Origin: Tridacna crocea
Taxonomy: Eukaryota; Mollusca; Bivalvia; Cardiida; Cardiidae
Direction: 5' to 3'
Assembly (NCBI GenBank): GCA_943736015.1
Contig: OX031072.1
Location: 8,831,501 to 8,895,500, forward strand
DNA: 64,000 nucleotides
In this document: positions 10,998 through 21,445 of the stretch, piece after piece
How positions within the stretch are numbered: the stretch's first letter is position 1
Layout: every line of letters starts with the position of its first letter
Notes under the pieces: generated by a model
Told to the model about the DNA's origin: nothing
The model's database searches: none
The model's input: the letters and a program-made list of their open reading frames with translations, nothing else
Position numbers and translations under genes: made by a program

Positions 10998-11217
10998 TAC
11001 CAAATAACAAAATTTCAGACTGACAAAAATTAAAAGCATTTGCAGAGAACAAATAGAATGATACTCAAATGATGAAATTTGTATCAGAAGAGTAAAAAAA
11101 CGTCGTGCAAAAACAAAAAAAAATACTGCTTTTCACAGCTTTTTTGCCTTTTGTCAAATAGTTTTCAAATGCCTTTCAAGGCTATTAAAACTTGGGATTG
11201 TGAGGTAAAAGGTTTAA
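10998..11217 (+). mobile_element. MITE family A, strongly decayed
   Basis: Outer segments recognisable (AAAGCATTTGCAGAGAACAA, TTGGGATTGTGAGGTAAA) but the palindrome has broken down into an A-rich stretch. Confidence 0.5.
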
Positions 11218-11291
11218 GTTTTAAAAGGCACCTTAAAGGCTAAATTGAAATCAAAAGTCACATAATAGGATAAAGTCTATGTAATATAACA

Positions 11292-11516
11292 TTAACCCTT
11301 TACCCAACAACAAATTTTTAGACTGGTCCAAATTGAAAGCACTTGCAGCTGACAAAATACATTGACAAAAATTGAAATTTGTTTCCAGCAGGGTAGAAAA
11401 CACTGTGGGAAAAGGAGAAAATGCTGGTTACCAGCATTTTTTCCTTTTCCCACAATGTTTTCAAAAGGCTTCTACCTCAGGGTCGTAAAAACCAGGGATT
11501 GTTTGGTAAACGGTTA
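11292..11516 (+). mobile_element. MITE family A, intact
   Basis: TTAA at 11292 and 11513; core with ATGCTGG/CCAGCAT and one right-arm change (TTTTTTCC). Confidence 0.82.
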
Positions 11517-11695
11517 AGCCATTGAATATAAAGTCCATGGCCTATTGGACTTTTGACACAGGTCTAGGAGTTGACTAGAGTCGTGGGTTAACATTTTAAA
11601 ACCCAACTCTGTATGATACCCTTTCCCACACTATCTCCCAAGTTTTAACCTGATATTGGAGGTTTTTTAAAGAAATTGTGGGAAAGGAATTGGAT

Positions 11696-12020
11696 GATTG
11701 ATTAATTGATTGTATGGTGTTTAATGCTGTTTTCAACACTGTTTCAGTTATATCGCAGCAGCAGTGCATCTATCCATACCTCCCTGGATCTCTTTTATAA
11801 GTACGTGTATTCCTCACAATTTTCTGTCCAAGCCAATGATTGTTTTCCCACATAATCATCATCGAGACAATGGCCAGTGGTGGAAGAGGAATGAATCCTG
11901 TCAAAGTGACTATTATCAATCCTCGGAAAGACATTGGCTGAGCCAGCGGTTGTAGCCAGGTATTGAACCCTGGACTCTGTGTTCTCAAGTCTTGCATGCT
12001 ACTGACTGAGCTACTGTGGC
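11696..12020 (-). mobile_element. SINE-1, reverse copy with head
   Basis: Mirror of the copy at 10005: tail TTAATTGATTGTATGGTG first, then body, then reversed B box (GGTATTGAACCC) and A box (ACTGAGCTACTG) near 12010. A family A MITE core fragment follows immediately at 12026..12080. Confidence 0.7.
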
Positions 12021-12947
12021 TCTGCATGAAAAAAGGACAAAATGCTTGTAACCAGCATTTTCTCCTTTTTCCATGTTTTCTTCCCTACAAAAGACAAAAT
12101 CCTGTCATATGTGCAACCTTTAGGGCTTGGTCAGACCGGCTAATGGATATGTGACGAAGGGAAAACAGACAAAAATGATGCAGAATTTGGCTATCCAGTG
12201 ACAAAATTCATCTCCTCTGCCGCTTGAGGCTCACGTGATCAGTGCATGAAGATAAGAAGCCATACAATAGTCGCATGAGTATCGCACATGTACCAGAAAA
12301 AACACATGTTTACCAGATATGTACCAGACAATAAACAGTCTGTTAACGAATATCACCATACGGGTAACAGACTTGCACTGGATAAAACGGTAGTGCAACG
12401 CATGAGAACCGGACAAAACATTCTTCAGGTACGGTGAACGGAAATGTACCAAAGACCAACGTACGAGAAACATACTGGTCATATGACATGCCGAGGTAAT
12501 AATTAGTCAGATACATCCAAAGTCTGTAATTTGCAGGTCTCTGTCCATTTTATCCAATGGAAATTTTGCACAAGCTCAAAACTTCCCACCATATAGAACA
12601 GACATCGCAGTGCATGAAGTTTTCATCATTTTTCAAGATTTTTGGACTGATAATATAGCTTTCAGAGCACAAACAAGGTAAAAGTTGATGATGAGCAACA
12701 CATGACACAGACGAAAAAAGCACTATCACAAAAGCCCAACTTTCGCACTTCATGTTCAGGTGAGCTAAAAACAGACAATATCAAAAACTGTCGATGAAAC
12801 ATTTATCATTTGACGGTGTTTAACGATGTTTTCAACATTACTTCAGTTATATCGCAATGGCAATTGCATCCATTCCTACTTTCTTGGAGTTTCTCTCAGC
12901 AGTTTTCCACACAAAATTTTTCCCAAGCCACTGTTTTGTTTTCCCTC

Positions 12948-13157
12948 TTAACTCTTTACTACACACTGACAACTTTAAACCACCCTGAGGGAGAAGCCTT
13001 TCAAGAATATTGTGGGAAAAGGAGAAAATGTTGGTAATGTTTTCTATCCTTTCAAATACAAATTTCATCATTTGAGGCATGTTTATGTACTAATAGTCAT
13101 CTACAAATGCTTGCAGTTTGGACAAGTCTAAGATTTTGTTGTTTGGTAAAGGTTTAA
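12948..13157 (-). mobile_element. MITE family A lacking one palindrome arm
   Basis: Left arm GGAAAAGGAGAAAATG is followed directly by GTTGGTAATGTTTTCTA; the second arm is deleted cleanly near the centre. Confidence 0.7.
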
Positions 13158-13304
13158 CCATCATTGAAATGATGATCAGTGATGAGAGAGAAATAAATAC
13201 TTTTCACAATGACTATCATCAATCCTTGGCAGCTATGCCATGGATCGAGAAGTGTATCCAGTAGGTTACATTTTCAAAGCTAGAGTACATATAATTATGT
13301 GGAC

Positions 13305-13760
13305 CGCAACATGCGAAAAGCGGCTTTTGGACATTTGCGTAAAGTGTCGTCTCGGATTAGCCTACGCAATGCTAATCCGAGACTGCACTTTACGACTACA
13401 ATAGAATACAATACAATTTTGTGCTACAGTAGATTTCTGCTAAAATAGAAAATTACAAAAAAAAAAAATTAAAAGTGTTGTTTCAGATTAGCCTGCGCGG
13501 ACTGCCGATGTCCGAATACCCCTTTTCCCATGTTGCAAGCCATATGGCCTACAACATGCCAAAAGGGGCATTCGGACATTTGCATGAAGTGTTATTTCTG
13601 ATCAGCCTGTGTTCTCCAAGCAGGCTGATCCAATAGGACACTTTCCGTCTTAATGTTATTTTCTATTTTGCTCAAGTCTACTGTTGGGCAAAATCTTATG
13701 TAATCATAAAATACCACCTCGAGCCTACGTGGACACTTTACGCTAATGTTTGAATGCCCC
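13305..13760. repeat. GCGTAAAGTGTCGTC palindromic repeats, three diverged copies
   Basis: GCGTAAAGTGTCGTCTCGG with its inverted partner at 13318..13400, and further diverged copies near 13490..13560 and 13565..13660 (CATGAAGTGTTATTTCTG / GATCAGCCTGTG). These resemble hairpin elements I know from bivalve genomes. Confidence 0.55.
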
Positions 13761-13803
13761 TTTTTGCATGTTGCAGCAATATATGAACTTGTAAAACACT
13801 TAC

Positions 13804-13995
13804 ATTTGAAGTTACATTCAACTTTGTACCTAAAGACTGACTTCGGCGGACCCCATGAAACTCATCTTGGTTAACGTCATTGAGGTCTTGCGAGATGGAA
13901 CAGTTCTCGGATTTCGAGGAATACAGTTTCAACTTGACCTCATTCTGCATGAAGCTGTCCTCTTCAAGGTTGTAAGCATTTCCTTTGGATGTCAT
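13804..13995 (-). CDS. Mn-type cation diffusion facilitator (MTP-like), coding exon 1
   Basis: First coding exon of a membrane metal transporter of the cation diffusion facilitator family; the family exports divalent metals from cytosol into organelles or out of the cell. The exon encodes a 64-residue hydrophilic N-terminus starting MTSKGNAYNL. The ATG at 13995 has an in-frame TGA three codons upstream, and the exon ends in a GTAAGT donor (phase 0). The identity comes from the downstream exons at 5683, 3880, 3051, 1842 and 700, whose phases all match. The spliced part in this window is 901 bp, about 300 residues; the C-terminal half lies beyond position 1. Intron 1 is about 8 kb and packed with MITEs and SINEs. 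The N-terminus alone is not diagnostic, so this exon is linked by phase and position only. Confidence 0.7.
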
Positions 13996-14137
13996 ATTGT
14001 ATCAGCCGGAATGTTACATGAAGCAATCTGGTGACTTGGCTTCCTTCAGCTTCATGTCATATCTAAAACGATAACGATTTCAGTTACCCTAAGGGAATTA
14101 AATGCATCTGCATAGAGTATCGACCTAGTTTCTTAGT

Positions 14138-14367
14138 TTAATCCTTTACTCCACAGATACTTATTTCTACACATTGCTTGTAGGAACCTTTGGAAAACAT
14201 TGTGGCAAAAGGTGAAATTGCTTGTGACAAGCAATTTCACCTTTTGCCACAGTGTTTTCTACACTATTAAAATATGTCATATACACATAAGAAATGGCTT
14301 CATCCGTGCTGTTATTTATGGACAATTAGAGATACCATAGAAATGACTTATGGGGTAAAGGGTTAAC
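14138..14367 (-). mobile_element. MITE family C, intact, upstream of the CDF gene
   Basis: TTAA at 14138 and 14364, core GGCAAAAGGTGAAATTGCTTG with matching right arm. Its edge lies 143 bp upstream of the CDF start codon, so it may overlap that promoter. First of four elements in a row to 15004. Confidence 0.82.
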
Positions 14368-14588
14368 TCTTTACCGCATAATCCCAACTTTCAACAACCC
14401 TGAAAGAGAAGGCTTTAGAAAACTTTATGGGAAAGCGAGAAAATGCTGTTGACCAGTATTTTTTCCATTTCAAAGAATATTTTCTACCCTATCAGAGATA
14501 GAAATTGTGATCTTAGTAACGTTAAAATTTTCGCCTGCAAATGCTTTCAATTTGGACGAGTTTGTCATGTCGTTTGGTAAAGAGTTAA
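14364..14588 (-). mobile_element. MITE family A, decayed core, second in row
   Basis: Shares TTAA at 14364 with the previous copy and TTAA at 14585 with the next. Arms now mismatch (AAGCGAGAAAATGC versus TTTTTTCCATTTC). Confidence 0.75.
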
Positions 14589-14781
14589 ACAACCCTGAAG
14601 ACAAAGGCTTTTGAAAACATTGCAGGGTATGGAAGAAATGCTGGTAACCGGCATTTTATCTTTGTCCTAGAATGTTTGCAACTTTACCACACACAGAAAT
14701 CATTCTGAGCTACATTTATTTGTTGTCTGCAAATTTTTTCCATTTGGTCAAGTCAAAATTTGTTGTTTGGTCAGGACTTAA
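14585..14781 (-). mobile_element. MITE family A, 5'-shortened, third in row
   Basis: Starts directly at CAACCCTGAAG after TTAA, lacking the terminal 25-30 bp; core ATGCTGGTAACCGGCAT. Confidence 0.7.
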
Positions 14782-15004
14782 CTGTTTATCAGACAACAAA
14801 ATTTAATTCTTGTGCAAATTGAAAGCATTTGCAGACGACAATTTCAATGTGGCTCAGACAGTGCAATCATTTTTTGATGAGTAGAAAACATTTCGGGAAA
14901 AGGAGAAAATGCTGGTTACCAGCATTTTCTCCTTTTCCCAAAATGTTTCAAAACGGTTCTTCCCCAGGGTCGTTAAAAGTTGTCATTGTGTGGTTAAGGG
15001 TTAA
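14778..15004 (+). mobile_element. MITE family A, fourth in row
   Basis: TTAACTGTTTATCAGAC to GTGGTTAAGGGTTAA; clean palindrome GGGAAAAGGAGAAAATGC. Opposite orientation to the preceding three. Confidence 0.8.
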
Positions 15005-15062
15005 AGAATAGGTGGAGATGCTCTTAACCTCCATAATTTATCTTCTTGTTCACTCAATGTTT

Positions 15063-15287
15063 TTAAACTCTTTACTAAGCAATCCCAACCTTAAACAACC
15101 TGGAAAAAAAAGCCTATAGAAAACATTGTGGGAAAAGGAGAAAATGCTGGTAACCAGCATTTTCTCCTTTTCCCACAATATTTCCACCCTATCAAAGCCA
15201 GAAATCATCATATTACCAAGATTTAATTTGTTGTCCGCAGATGCTTGGAATTTGGCCCAGCCCAAAAATCGTTTGGTAAAGAGTTAA
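15063..15287 (-). mobile_element. MITE family A
   Basis: TTAA at 15063 and 15284; full ATGCTGG palindrome. Confidence 0.8.
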
Positions 15288-15511
15288 CCCATTACAGCTC
15301 AATCCCTACTTTTAACGCCCCTGGAAAAGAAGCCTTTTGAAAACATCGTGGGAGAAGGAGAAAATGCTGGTAACCAGCATTTTCTCCTTTTCCCACAATG
15401 TTTTCTACCTAATCAATTAACAATTGCACCATTTGAGCCACACTGACATTGTCGTCTGCAAATGCTTTCAATTTGGACAGAGCTAAAATTTTGTCATCTA
15501 GTAAAGAGTAA
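15284..15511 (-). mobile_element. MITE family A, shares TTAA at 15284
   Basis: Same orientation as its left neighbour; right end decayed to GAGTAAAA. Confidence 0.75.
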
Positions 15512-15588
15512 AACATACAATGACAAAATATCCCAACTCTTATAAACTACTTTCACGATGACATTTACATGAATTGTTTTCTTCACAT

Positions 15589-15800
15589 TTAACTCTTCAC
15601 CAAACAATCTTGCACTTTACAATGTTCGGAAAGAAGGAGCTTAAAAAACATTGTCGAAAAATACAAAAAATGCTTGTAGCCTGCATTTTTCTCATTTCTC
15701 CACTATATTTTCTAACTTTTCAAAGACAAATCCCATCACTGCCTTATCTGTAAATGGTTTCAACACGGACATGTTTCAAACATTGTCTGATAAATAGTTT
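15589..15800 (-). mobile_element. MITE family A, diverged
   Basis: TTAACTCTTCACCAAACAA, core AATGCTTGTAGCCTGCATT, right end GATAAATAGTTTA. Confidence 0.6.
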
Positions 15801-15870
15801 ATATGGTGGAAAATTTGTATACAATCAAGTTATGTTCAAACATGTACATATATCAAATGTGATGTACTGT

Positions 15871-16358
15871 TTAACCTGACCCTTTATCCCTTATACCACA
15901 CAATCCCAAGTCTTAACTCATTACCAAACGACAATATTTTAGGCTTGTCCAAATTGAAAGCATTGCAGACGACAAAAGAAAAGTGACTGAAAATTTGAAA
16001 TTTGTTTTGTGAAGGGTAGAAAACATTGTGGGAAAAGGAGAAAATGCTGGTTACCAGCATTTTCTCCTTTTTCCACAATGTTTTCTAAAGGTTTCTTTCT
16101 CAGGGGCGTCAAAAGTAGGGATTGTGTGGTAATGGGTTAATGACCCAATGACAGAAGCCTTTTGAAAATATTATGGGAAAAGGAGAAAATGCTGGTCACC
16201 AGTATTTTCTCCTTTTCCCATAATGTTTTCTACCTTTCCCAAAATAAATGTTCATTTTTGAGGTACGTTTATATACAATTAATTTTGTTGTCTGCAAATG
16301 CTTTGGATTTCAGCAAGCCTAAAATTATGTTATCTGGGTTTATCATAAAGAAAGAGTA
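15871..16358 (-). mobile_element. MITE family A split by a nested copy
   Basis: Left fragment ends ACACAATCCCAAGTC at 15912; right fragment resumes TGACCCAATGACAGAAGCC at 16141. The inserted copy occupies 15913..16140 at the internal TTAA normally read as CTTTTAACGACCC. Core arms ATTATGGG/CCCATAAT differ symmetrically from the usual ATTGTGGG/CCCACAAT. Confidence 0.8.
15913..16140 (+). mobile_element. MITE family A nested in another copy
   Basis: Intact, TTAACTCATTACCAAACGAC to GGTAATGGGTTAA, sitting exactly on an internal TTAA of the copy spanning 15871..16358. Confidence 0.88.
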
Positions 16359-16378
16359 ATCATTAATATTAACTCCTC

Positions 16379-16602
16379 TTAACCCTTTCCCAAACAATCC
16401 CCGTTTTTTACGGGTCTGGAATAGTAGCCTTTTGAAAACACTGTGGGAAAAGGAGAAAATGCTGGTAACCAGCATTTTCTTCTTTTCCCGCAATGTTTTC
16501 TACCCTATCATAGACAGAAATCATCTTTTCAGCATGAGTTGAAGTGTCTGCAAATGCTTTCAATTTGGTCTGGTCCAAAATTGTTGTCTGGGAAAGGGTT
16601 AA
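16379..16602 (-). mobile_element. MITE family A
   Basis: CCCTTTCCCAAAC-ended lineage like 962; TTAA at 16379 and 16599. Confidence 0.82.
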
Positions 16603-16641
16603 CTCTTGCCAACTATGGGTAAATGACTTTTCTTGAGGTCT

Positions 16642-17097
16642 TTAACACCCATTACCACACAATCCCTACTTTTGATGATCCTGAGAAAGAAGCCTTTAGA
16701 AAACATTGTGAGAAATGGAAAAAATGCTGGTAACCAGCATTTTCTCCTTTTCTCACAATGTATTCTACCCTCACAAAACAAATTTCAAATTTTCAGTCAC
16801 TTTTATTTGGTCATCTGCAAATGCCATAGATTTGGACATCGCTTAACCCATTACCACACAATCCCTACTTTTGACGCCCCTGAGAAAGAAGCCTTTTGAA
16901 AACACTGTAGGAAAAGGAGAAAATGCTGGTAACCAGCATTTTCTCCTTTTCCCACAGTATTTTCCACCCTTCCCAAAACAAATTTCAATTTTTCAGTCAC
17001 CTTTATTTTGTCGTCTGCAAATGTTTGCAATTTGAACCAGTCTAAAATTTCGCTGTGTGGTAAAGAGTTAAAACATTGTCATTTGGTAATGAGTTAC
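16642..17097 (-). mobile_element. MITE family A split by a nested copy
   Basis: Left fragment runs to GATTTGGACATCGC at 16842; right fragment resumes AACATTGTCATTTGG at 17072. Arms GTGAGAAA/TTTCTCAC are symmetric variants of GTGGGAAA/TTTCCCAC. A ~25-bp direct repeat ending ATGACTTTTCTTGAGGTC flanks the whole unit (16608..16641 and 17104..17128). Confidence 0.78.
16843..17071 (-). mobile_element. MITE family A nested in another copy
   Basis: Intact, TTAACCCATTACCACACAA to GGTAAAGAGTTAA, inserted at the CCTTAAAA-like site near the right end of the host copy. Confidence 0.85.
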
Positions 17098-17132
17098 AGA
17101 CTTCTGCCAACTAATGACTTTTCTTGAGGTCG

Positions 17133-17440
17133 CCCCCACCTGGGTGGCTGAGTGGTTAGCTTGTCGGGACTCGTGACCTGGTGATTGTGACTTCGATACC
17201 TGATTGAGGCAAACTTTCTTTCCGTCATATTTACACACCTCACCTTGGCTGAAGCATGTGAGAAAAGTAGTTGGTGTATTACCTTCAGTCTGAAGGTGTC
17301 TGCTCCGATGCTATTTTTGTGAAGACCAGTCACAAAAATAGCATCGGAGCAGACACCTCCAGACTGAAGGTATTGGTGTATGTGCGTCACTGACCGCCAT
17401 GATATGACCTTAGTTGTTAAAGTGGCATTGAAACTCAATA
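17133..17440 (+). mobile_element. tRNA-derived SINE-2, interrupted
   Basis: Head with A box TGGCTGAGTGG (17145) and B-box-like ACTTCGATACC (17190), typical of tRNA-Ser-like pol III promoters; the tail runs TATGACCTTAGTTGTTAAAG. A 93-bp inverted repeat element (17280..17372) splits it. Confidence 0.7.
17280..17372. mobile_element. MULE-like solo inverted-repeat element
   Basis: TACCTTCAGTCTGAAGGTGT and its complement with almost nothing between, flanked by identical 9-bp direct repeats TTGGTGTAT (17271 and 17373). Nine-base duplications plus long inverted ends fit Mutator-like elements. Confidence 0.75.
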
Positions 17441-17751
17441 CAACCAAATTTCTTGAGTTCTATAAGTATCTTTTTTGTGCCAACTGAACCTGATTAGCAT
17501 TAGATGATAGATACAAGATCAGATTGCACATTATGTGCAGTCTGATCTTGATCTACACCATCCAAAAAGGCTATCTAAGGCAACATAGAAAATGAAGGCT
17601 TTTAGAAATCACAAAGAAAAAGAAAAAATTGCAAATAATAAGCAATTTCTACTTCCCCGATTAGATTTTCTAATCCATGAGAGAAGAATGATTAGGTGTA
17701 CAAATTTTAAACTTATCAATCTAGATAGAGTCTAAAATTTGTCTGAAAAGG

Positions 17752-17986
17752 GGTCCACTCATTACCAAACGACAATATTTCAGGCTTGTCCTAATCGAAA
17801 GCATTTACAGACGACAAAATAAAAATGCCTGAATATCTGAAATTTGTTTTGTGAAAGGTAGAAAACATTGTGGGAAGAGGAGAAAATGCTGGTCACCAGA
17901 ATTTTCTCCTTTTCCCACAATGTTTCGTAACGGCTTCTTTCTCAAAATGGGTCGTCAAAAGTGCAAATTGCGTGGTAACAGGTTAA
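17752..17986 (+). mobile_element. MITE family A
   Basis: Left CTCATTACCAAACGAC, right GTGGTAACAGGTTAA; core ATGCTGGTCACCAGAAT. Confidence 0.75.
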
Positions 17987-18194
17987 CTCTCAAAAATTCA
18001 AAACATGCCCATAATGAAAGCACAAGCAGAAAATAGATTAAATGTTGCCAAAATGATAGTAATTCTGTGGAAAGGATGGAAAACATTTTCAAAAATAGAG
18101 AAAATACTGGTTACCAGCATTTCTCCTTTATTTGAAAGTGTTTTCAACAACTTTCTTTAGTTTTGTAAACTCAGGATTGTTTGTAAAGGTTTAA
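17983..18194 (+). mobile_element. MITE family A, diverged, shares TTAA at 17983
   Basis: Body recognisable by AATACTGGTTACCAGCATT; outer core replaced by TTCAAAAATAGAG/CTTTATTTGAAAG, itself an inverted pair. Confidence 0.6.
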
Positions 18195-18228
18195 AATGCA
18201 TAAATATAGCCTCTAGGTCGTCTAGGAT

Positions 18229-18457
18229 TTAACTCTTTCCCAAACAACAAAATTTTAGACTGGTCCAAATAGAAAGCATTTGCAGAAGACAAAATAAATG
18301 TGACTACAGAATTGAAATTTGTTTTAGGAATGGAAGAAAACTTTGTGCAAAAAGGAGAAAATGCTGGTTACCAGCATTTTGTCCTTTTCCCATAATGTTT
18401 TCAAAAGGCTTCTTTCACAGGGGTGTTAAAAGTTGAGATTGTATGGAAATGGGTTAA
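18229..18457 (+). mobile_element. MITE family A, intact ends
   Basis: TTAA at 18229 and 18454; core with GTGCAAAAAGGAG left and TTTTGTCC right differences. Confidence 0.8.
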
Positions 18458-18597
18458 CCAAAATTTAATATCTCATAGCTTGGTTACCCTTTTGTTTGTT
18501 TAATTTTGTAATTTTTACACCATTTTCAATACTGTGTCAATCAAAGTATTACAGCAACTTGTGCTCCTATGGTATATTTCTGGAGTTTCTTGAAGCA

Positions 18598-18820
18598 TAA
18601 CATTTTATATTTGTCCATACTGAAAGAATATGAAGACAACATAACTATAAAGGTAATTAAAGATAATAGAATTTATATTTGAAGAAGCTGAAACATTGAG
18701 GGAAAAGAAGAAAATTTTGGAATAAGCATTTTTCCCTGTTTACTACAATGTATTTTAAAAACTGTCTTATTCTTACTCTGTAAGAATCCTTAAAACTCTA
18801 GATTATGCTCTATAGGCAGA
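18598..18820 (+). mobile_element. MITE family A, heavily decayed
   Basis: Order of segments kept (TTTGTCCATACTGAAAG, GAGGGAAAAGAAG, CAATGTATTTTAAAAAC) but few exact matches. Confidence 0.4.
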
Positions 18821-18825
18821 GCTCC

Positions 18826-18957
18826 AGATGGTGGGAGTGGTTTTGATTTTAAAATTGAAAATATTAATTATTCTCAACTAATCTCTATGTTGTGGGTACT
18901 CATTAGAATCGTCTCATCGAGACAATTCTAATGAGTACTCACAACATTGTGGTTTCA
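18826..18957. repeat. Inverted repeat TACTCATTAGAATCGTCTC
   Basis: TACTCATTAGAATCGTCTCA is followed at once by TGAGACAATTCTAATGAGTA after ATCG. Diverged relatives occur near 24950..25000, 48440..48540 and 50400..50470, so this is a separate fold-back family. Confidence 0.55.
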
Positions 18958-19599
18958 AAGAGAAATAACAATGTAAGAATACCATCACTTCCTCTTACCT
19001 GGCACTCTGATAGGGTTAACACCACCTAGCTGACAGATACCACTACCAACAACAGCCTCACACCCTCTCCAGGCTGCTTTTTTAACATAAATGAAAGCAC
19101 TGCATAAGGATGCTGACACACTGCTGCAAGTGCTTGATTTTTAGTAAGAATTCTAACTCAAAACAGTCTTAACATAAAAGTTCGTAACAAATGTACAGCT
19201 GAAATATAAACCACACCTGGCAGGATTCAAAACCGTGTGACAAATATCCCCATTTTGTCAAGATTTAAAAGCCTAACACCATGACCTCTGACCTAGAGAT
19301 ATCTCCCCAATGCAGTTGTCAGGTTTTGTATTTAAACTGGGACGACACTATGCATGACGGAGTGGTCTCCCGTAATAAAGGGGCATAATATGTGTAAAAG
19401 AATTATCTGCTCTTGTTGTAAAGGCGCCCCCTTTGATGGTTAACAAAATGTCCAAGTTTGAAGTAAATATCTTCAGTAAAAATAGAGATAATACAAAATG
19501 TCAAAGTTTTCACACAACATCACAGACAATGACGCAGACGCCGTCACTGACAATGCATGGGAAATAATAATACCTCAAAGTTTTCTTTGATTGGTGTGT

Positions 19600-20023
19600 A
19601 TTAGATTTTAATGCCATTTTAACAGCTTAGGTTGTATCAGGGTCCAAAAAATTTCAGAATTCATACTTGTCTTCTTGCCATTTTGCATCCTCTTCTTGCC
19701 ATTTTGCACTCGTCCTCCAGTTAGACAAAGAAGGATAATGTAATAATTGCTCTCATCAAACATCTTCCAGCGAACAATCAGATTTTCTGGACTCTGCATA
19801 CCATGGCGATCAGTGATGCACTCATCTGTTTCCTGGCTTTCTCACACCAGTACTGACGCAACTCTCTGTCCAAAGCCACTGACTACTTTTTCCACATGCA
19901 TTAGAGGTGAGAAGCAAAAACATCGCCAGAGAGGAAGTTTGCCTCAATCGGATATCAAACCCTCAACCTCCAGGTCAGGAGTCAGAATGCTAACCACAAA
20001 ACCACCCAGCTGGGCCTTGTTTT
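19600..20023 (-). mobile_element. SINE-2, reverse copy
   Basis: Reads AATGCCATTTTAACAGC, then CCATGGCGATCAGTGATGC, ending in the reversed head (CAATCGGATATCAAACCC, CTAACCACAAAACCACCCAG). An extra stretch (CTTCTTGCCATTTTGCA twice) lies inside at 19670..19700. Confidence 0.6.
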
Positions 20024-20132
20024 CTTTGAAAACAGCCAAGTTGGGATGAAATGGCTGAAGTCATGTTTGTTGATTTTGTTTGAATGATGATTACAATGTT
20101 ATCCGAGTCATAAAACAAGCCCTGTACTTCAC

Positions 20133-20356
20133 CCTTCACCACATGAAAAAATTTTAGACTGGTCCAAATTGAAAGCATTTGCAGACAACAAAATAAAAGT
20201 TACTAAAAAATAGAAATTTGTTCTGGGAAGGATAGAAAATACTGTGGGAAAAGGAGAAAATGCTGGTTACCAGCATTTTCTCCTTTTCCCATAGTGTTGT
20301 CAAATGGCTTCTTTCTCAGGGGCGTCAAAAGTAGGGATTGTGTGGTAATGGGTTAA
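20133..20356 (+). mobile_element. MITE family A
   Basis: Left end blurred (CCTTCACCACATG); right GGTAATGGGTTAA; core perfect. Confidence 0.75.
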
Positions 20357-20361
20357 CCCTT

Positions 20362-20465
20362 ATGCTGTCAAGCTCAACTGAAAGGTCTTGTGCAGACAGT
20401 GCAGATCAGGATCAGACTGCACAGATGTGCAGTCTGATCATGAATCCACACTGTCAAATAATATT
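20362..20465. repeat. GATCAGACTGCAC palindromic repeat
   Basis: GATCAGACTGCAC, short spacer, GTGCAGTCTGATC, with outer partners GACAGTG and CACTGTC. Same family at 17510..17565, 45350..45410 and 49216..49323. Confidence 0.6.
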
Positions 20466-20504
20466 TTTACTCAAAAGATCCTTTGAAAAAGCAAAATTCT
20501 GACT

Positions 20505-20735
20505 TTCCCAAATCTTTATAAAAGCCTTCCTTTAAGGTCATTAAAACTCAGAATTATGTGGTAAAGGGTGACCAAACTAAGCCAGACTTGGTAACCAGCA
20601 TTTTCTTCTTTTCCTACACTGTTTTCTACCCTACCAAAGACGGGTATCATCCTTTCAGCTTCACTCAATTTGTTAAATGCTAAAACAATTTGGTTGAATC
20701 CAATTTTGACATTTAGTAAAGAGTTTACATACCAA
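20505..20735. mobile_element. MITE family A remnants
   Basis: Two half-elements facing each other: GTCATTAAAACTCAG...GTGGTAAAGG, then TAACCAGCATTTTCTTC...AGTAAAGAGTTTA. Confidence 0.45.
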
Positions 20736-20831
20736 GAAATCAGCTGAAATTCATCAACTTTCAATACAAGATCCTGGAACACATATCTTCATCACAATGT
20801 AAAACTTTAATGCACACACCTAAAGCTATGT

Positions 20832-21038
20832 TTAACCCTTTACCCAATAAGGCATTTCTATGGTATCTCTAATTGACCCTAAATAATAGCAAGGATGAAG
20901 CCTTTTCTTATGTGTATATGACACCTTTTGACAGCATAGAAAACATTGCGACAAAAGGTGAAGAGCAATTTCTCCTTTTGCCACAATGTTTTCCAAAGGC
21001 TCCTACAAGCAATGAGTATCTATGAAGGAAAAGGTTAA
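20832..21038 (+). mobile_element. MITE family C with core deletion
   Basis: TTAACCCTTTACCCAATAAG left end; core reads AAAGGTGAAGAGCAATTTC, so the left arm lost AAATTGCTCGTGAC. Confidence 0.75.
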
Positions 21039-21276
21039 CACTGACCATAATTCAAAACTAGCTGTAGAGAAATCCTACAAGCCACATGTTATTCAGTGAA
21101 AAATAGATTTTCATGAGGTTCACAACTTACTCATAAGCTTTGTGTTACAAGTAGAAAGGTACCTGGTGGGGAAAATCAAAGTTCTATGATGTTAAATGTG
21201 TGTAATTTTAGCTTCTATAAAATTCAGAGATTGGTAGTTTTTTTTTTTAGTTCTTCTCTTATTTCATTTAATGAGT

Positions 21277-21395
21277 AGAGAGAGAGAGAGAGAGAGAGGG
21301 GGGAGAGCAGGAGGAACTTGAGCAAGAGAGGGAAGAAGGGAGAGAGAGAGATAAAAGAAGGGAAAAAGACAGAGAGAGAGAGAGAGAGAGAGAGA
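21277..21395. repeat. (GA)n simple repeat
   Basis: Runs of GAGA at 21280..21298 and 21373..21395 within purine-rich sequence. Open frames across it are an artefact of the repeat. Confidence 0.9.
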
Positions 21396-21445
21396 TGTGC
21401 TGATTGCCCTGCTATGACTTTAAATGGCATTGAACACTCATACAA

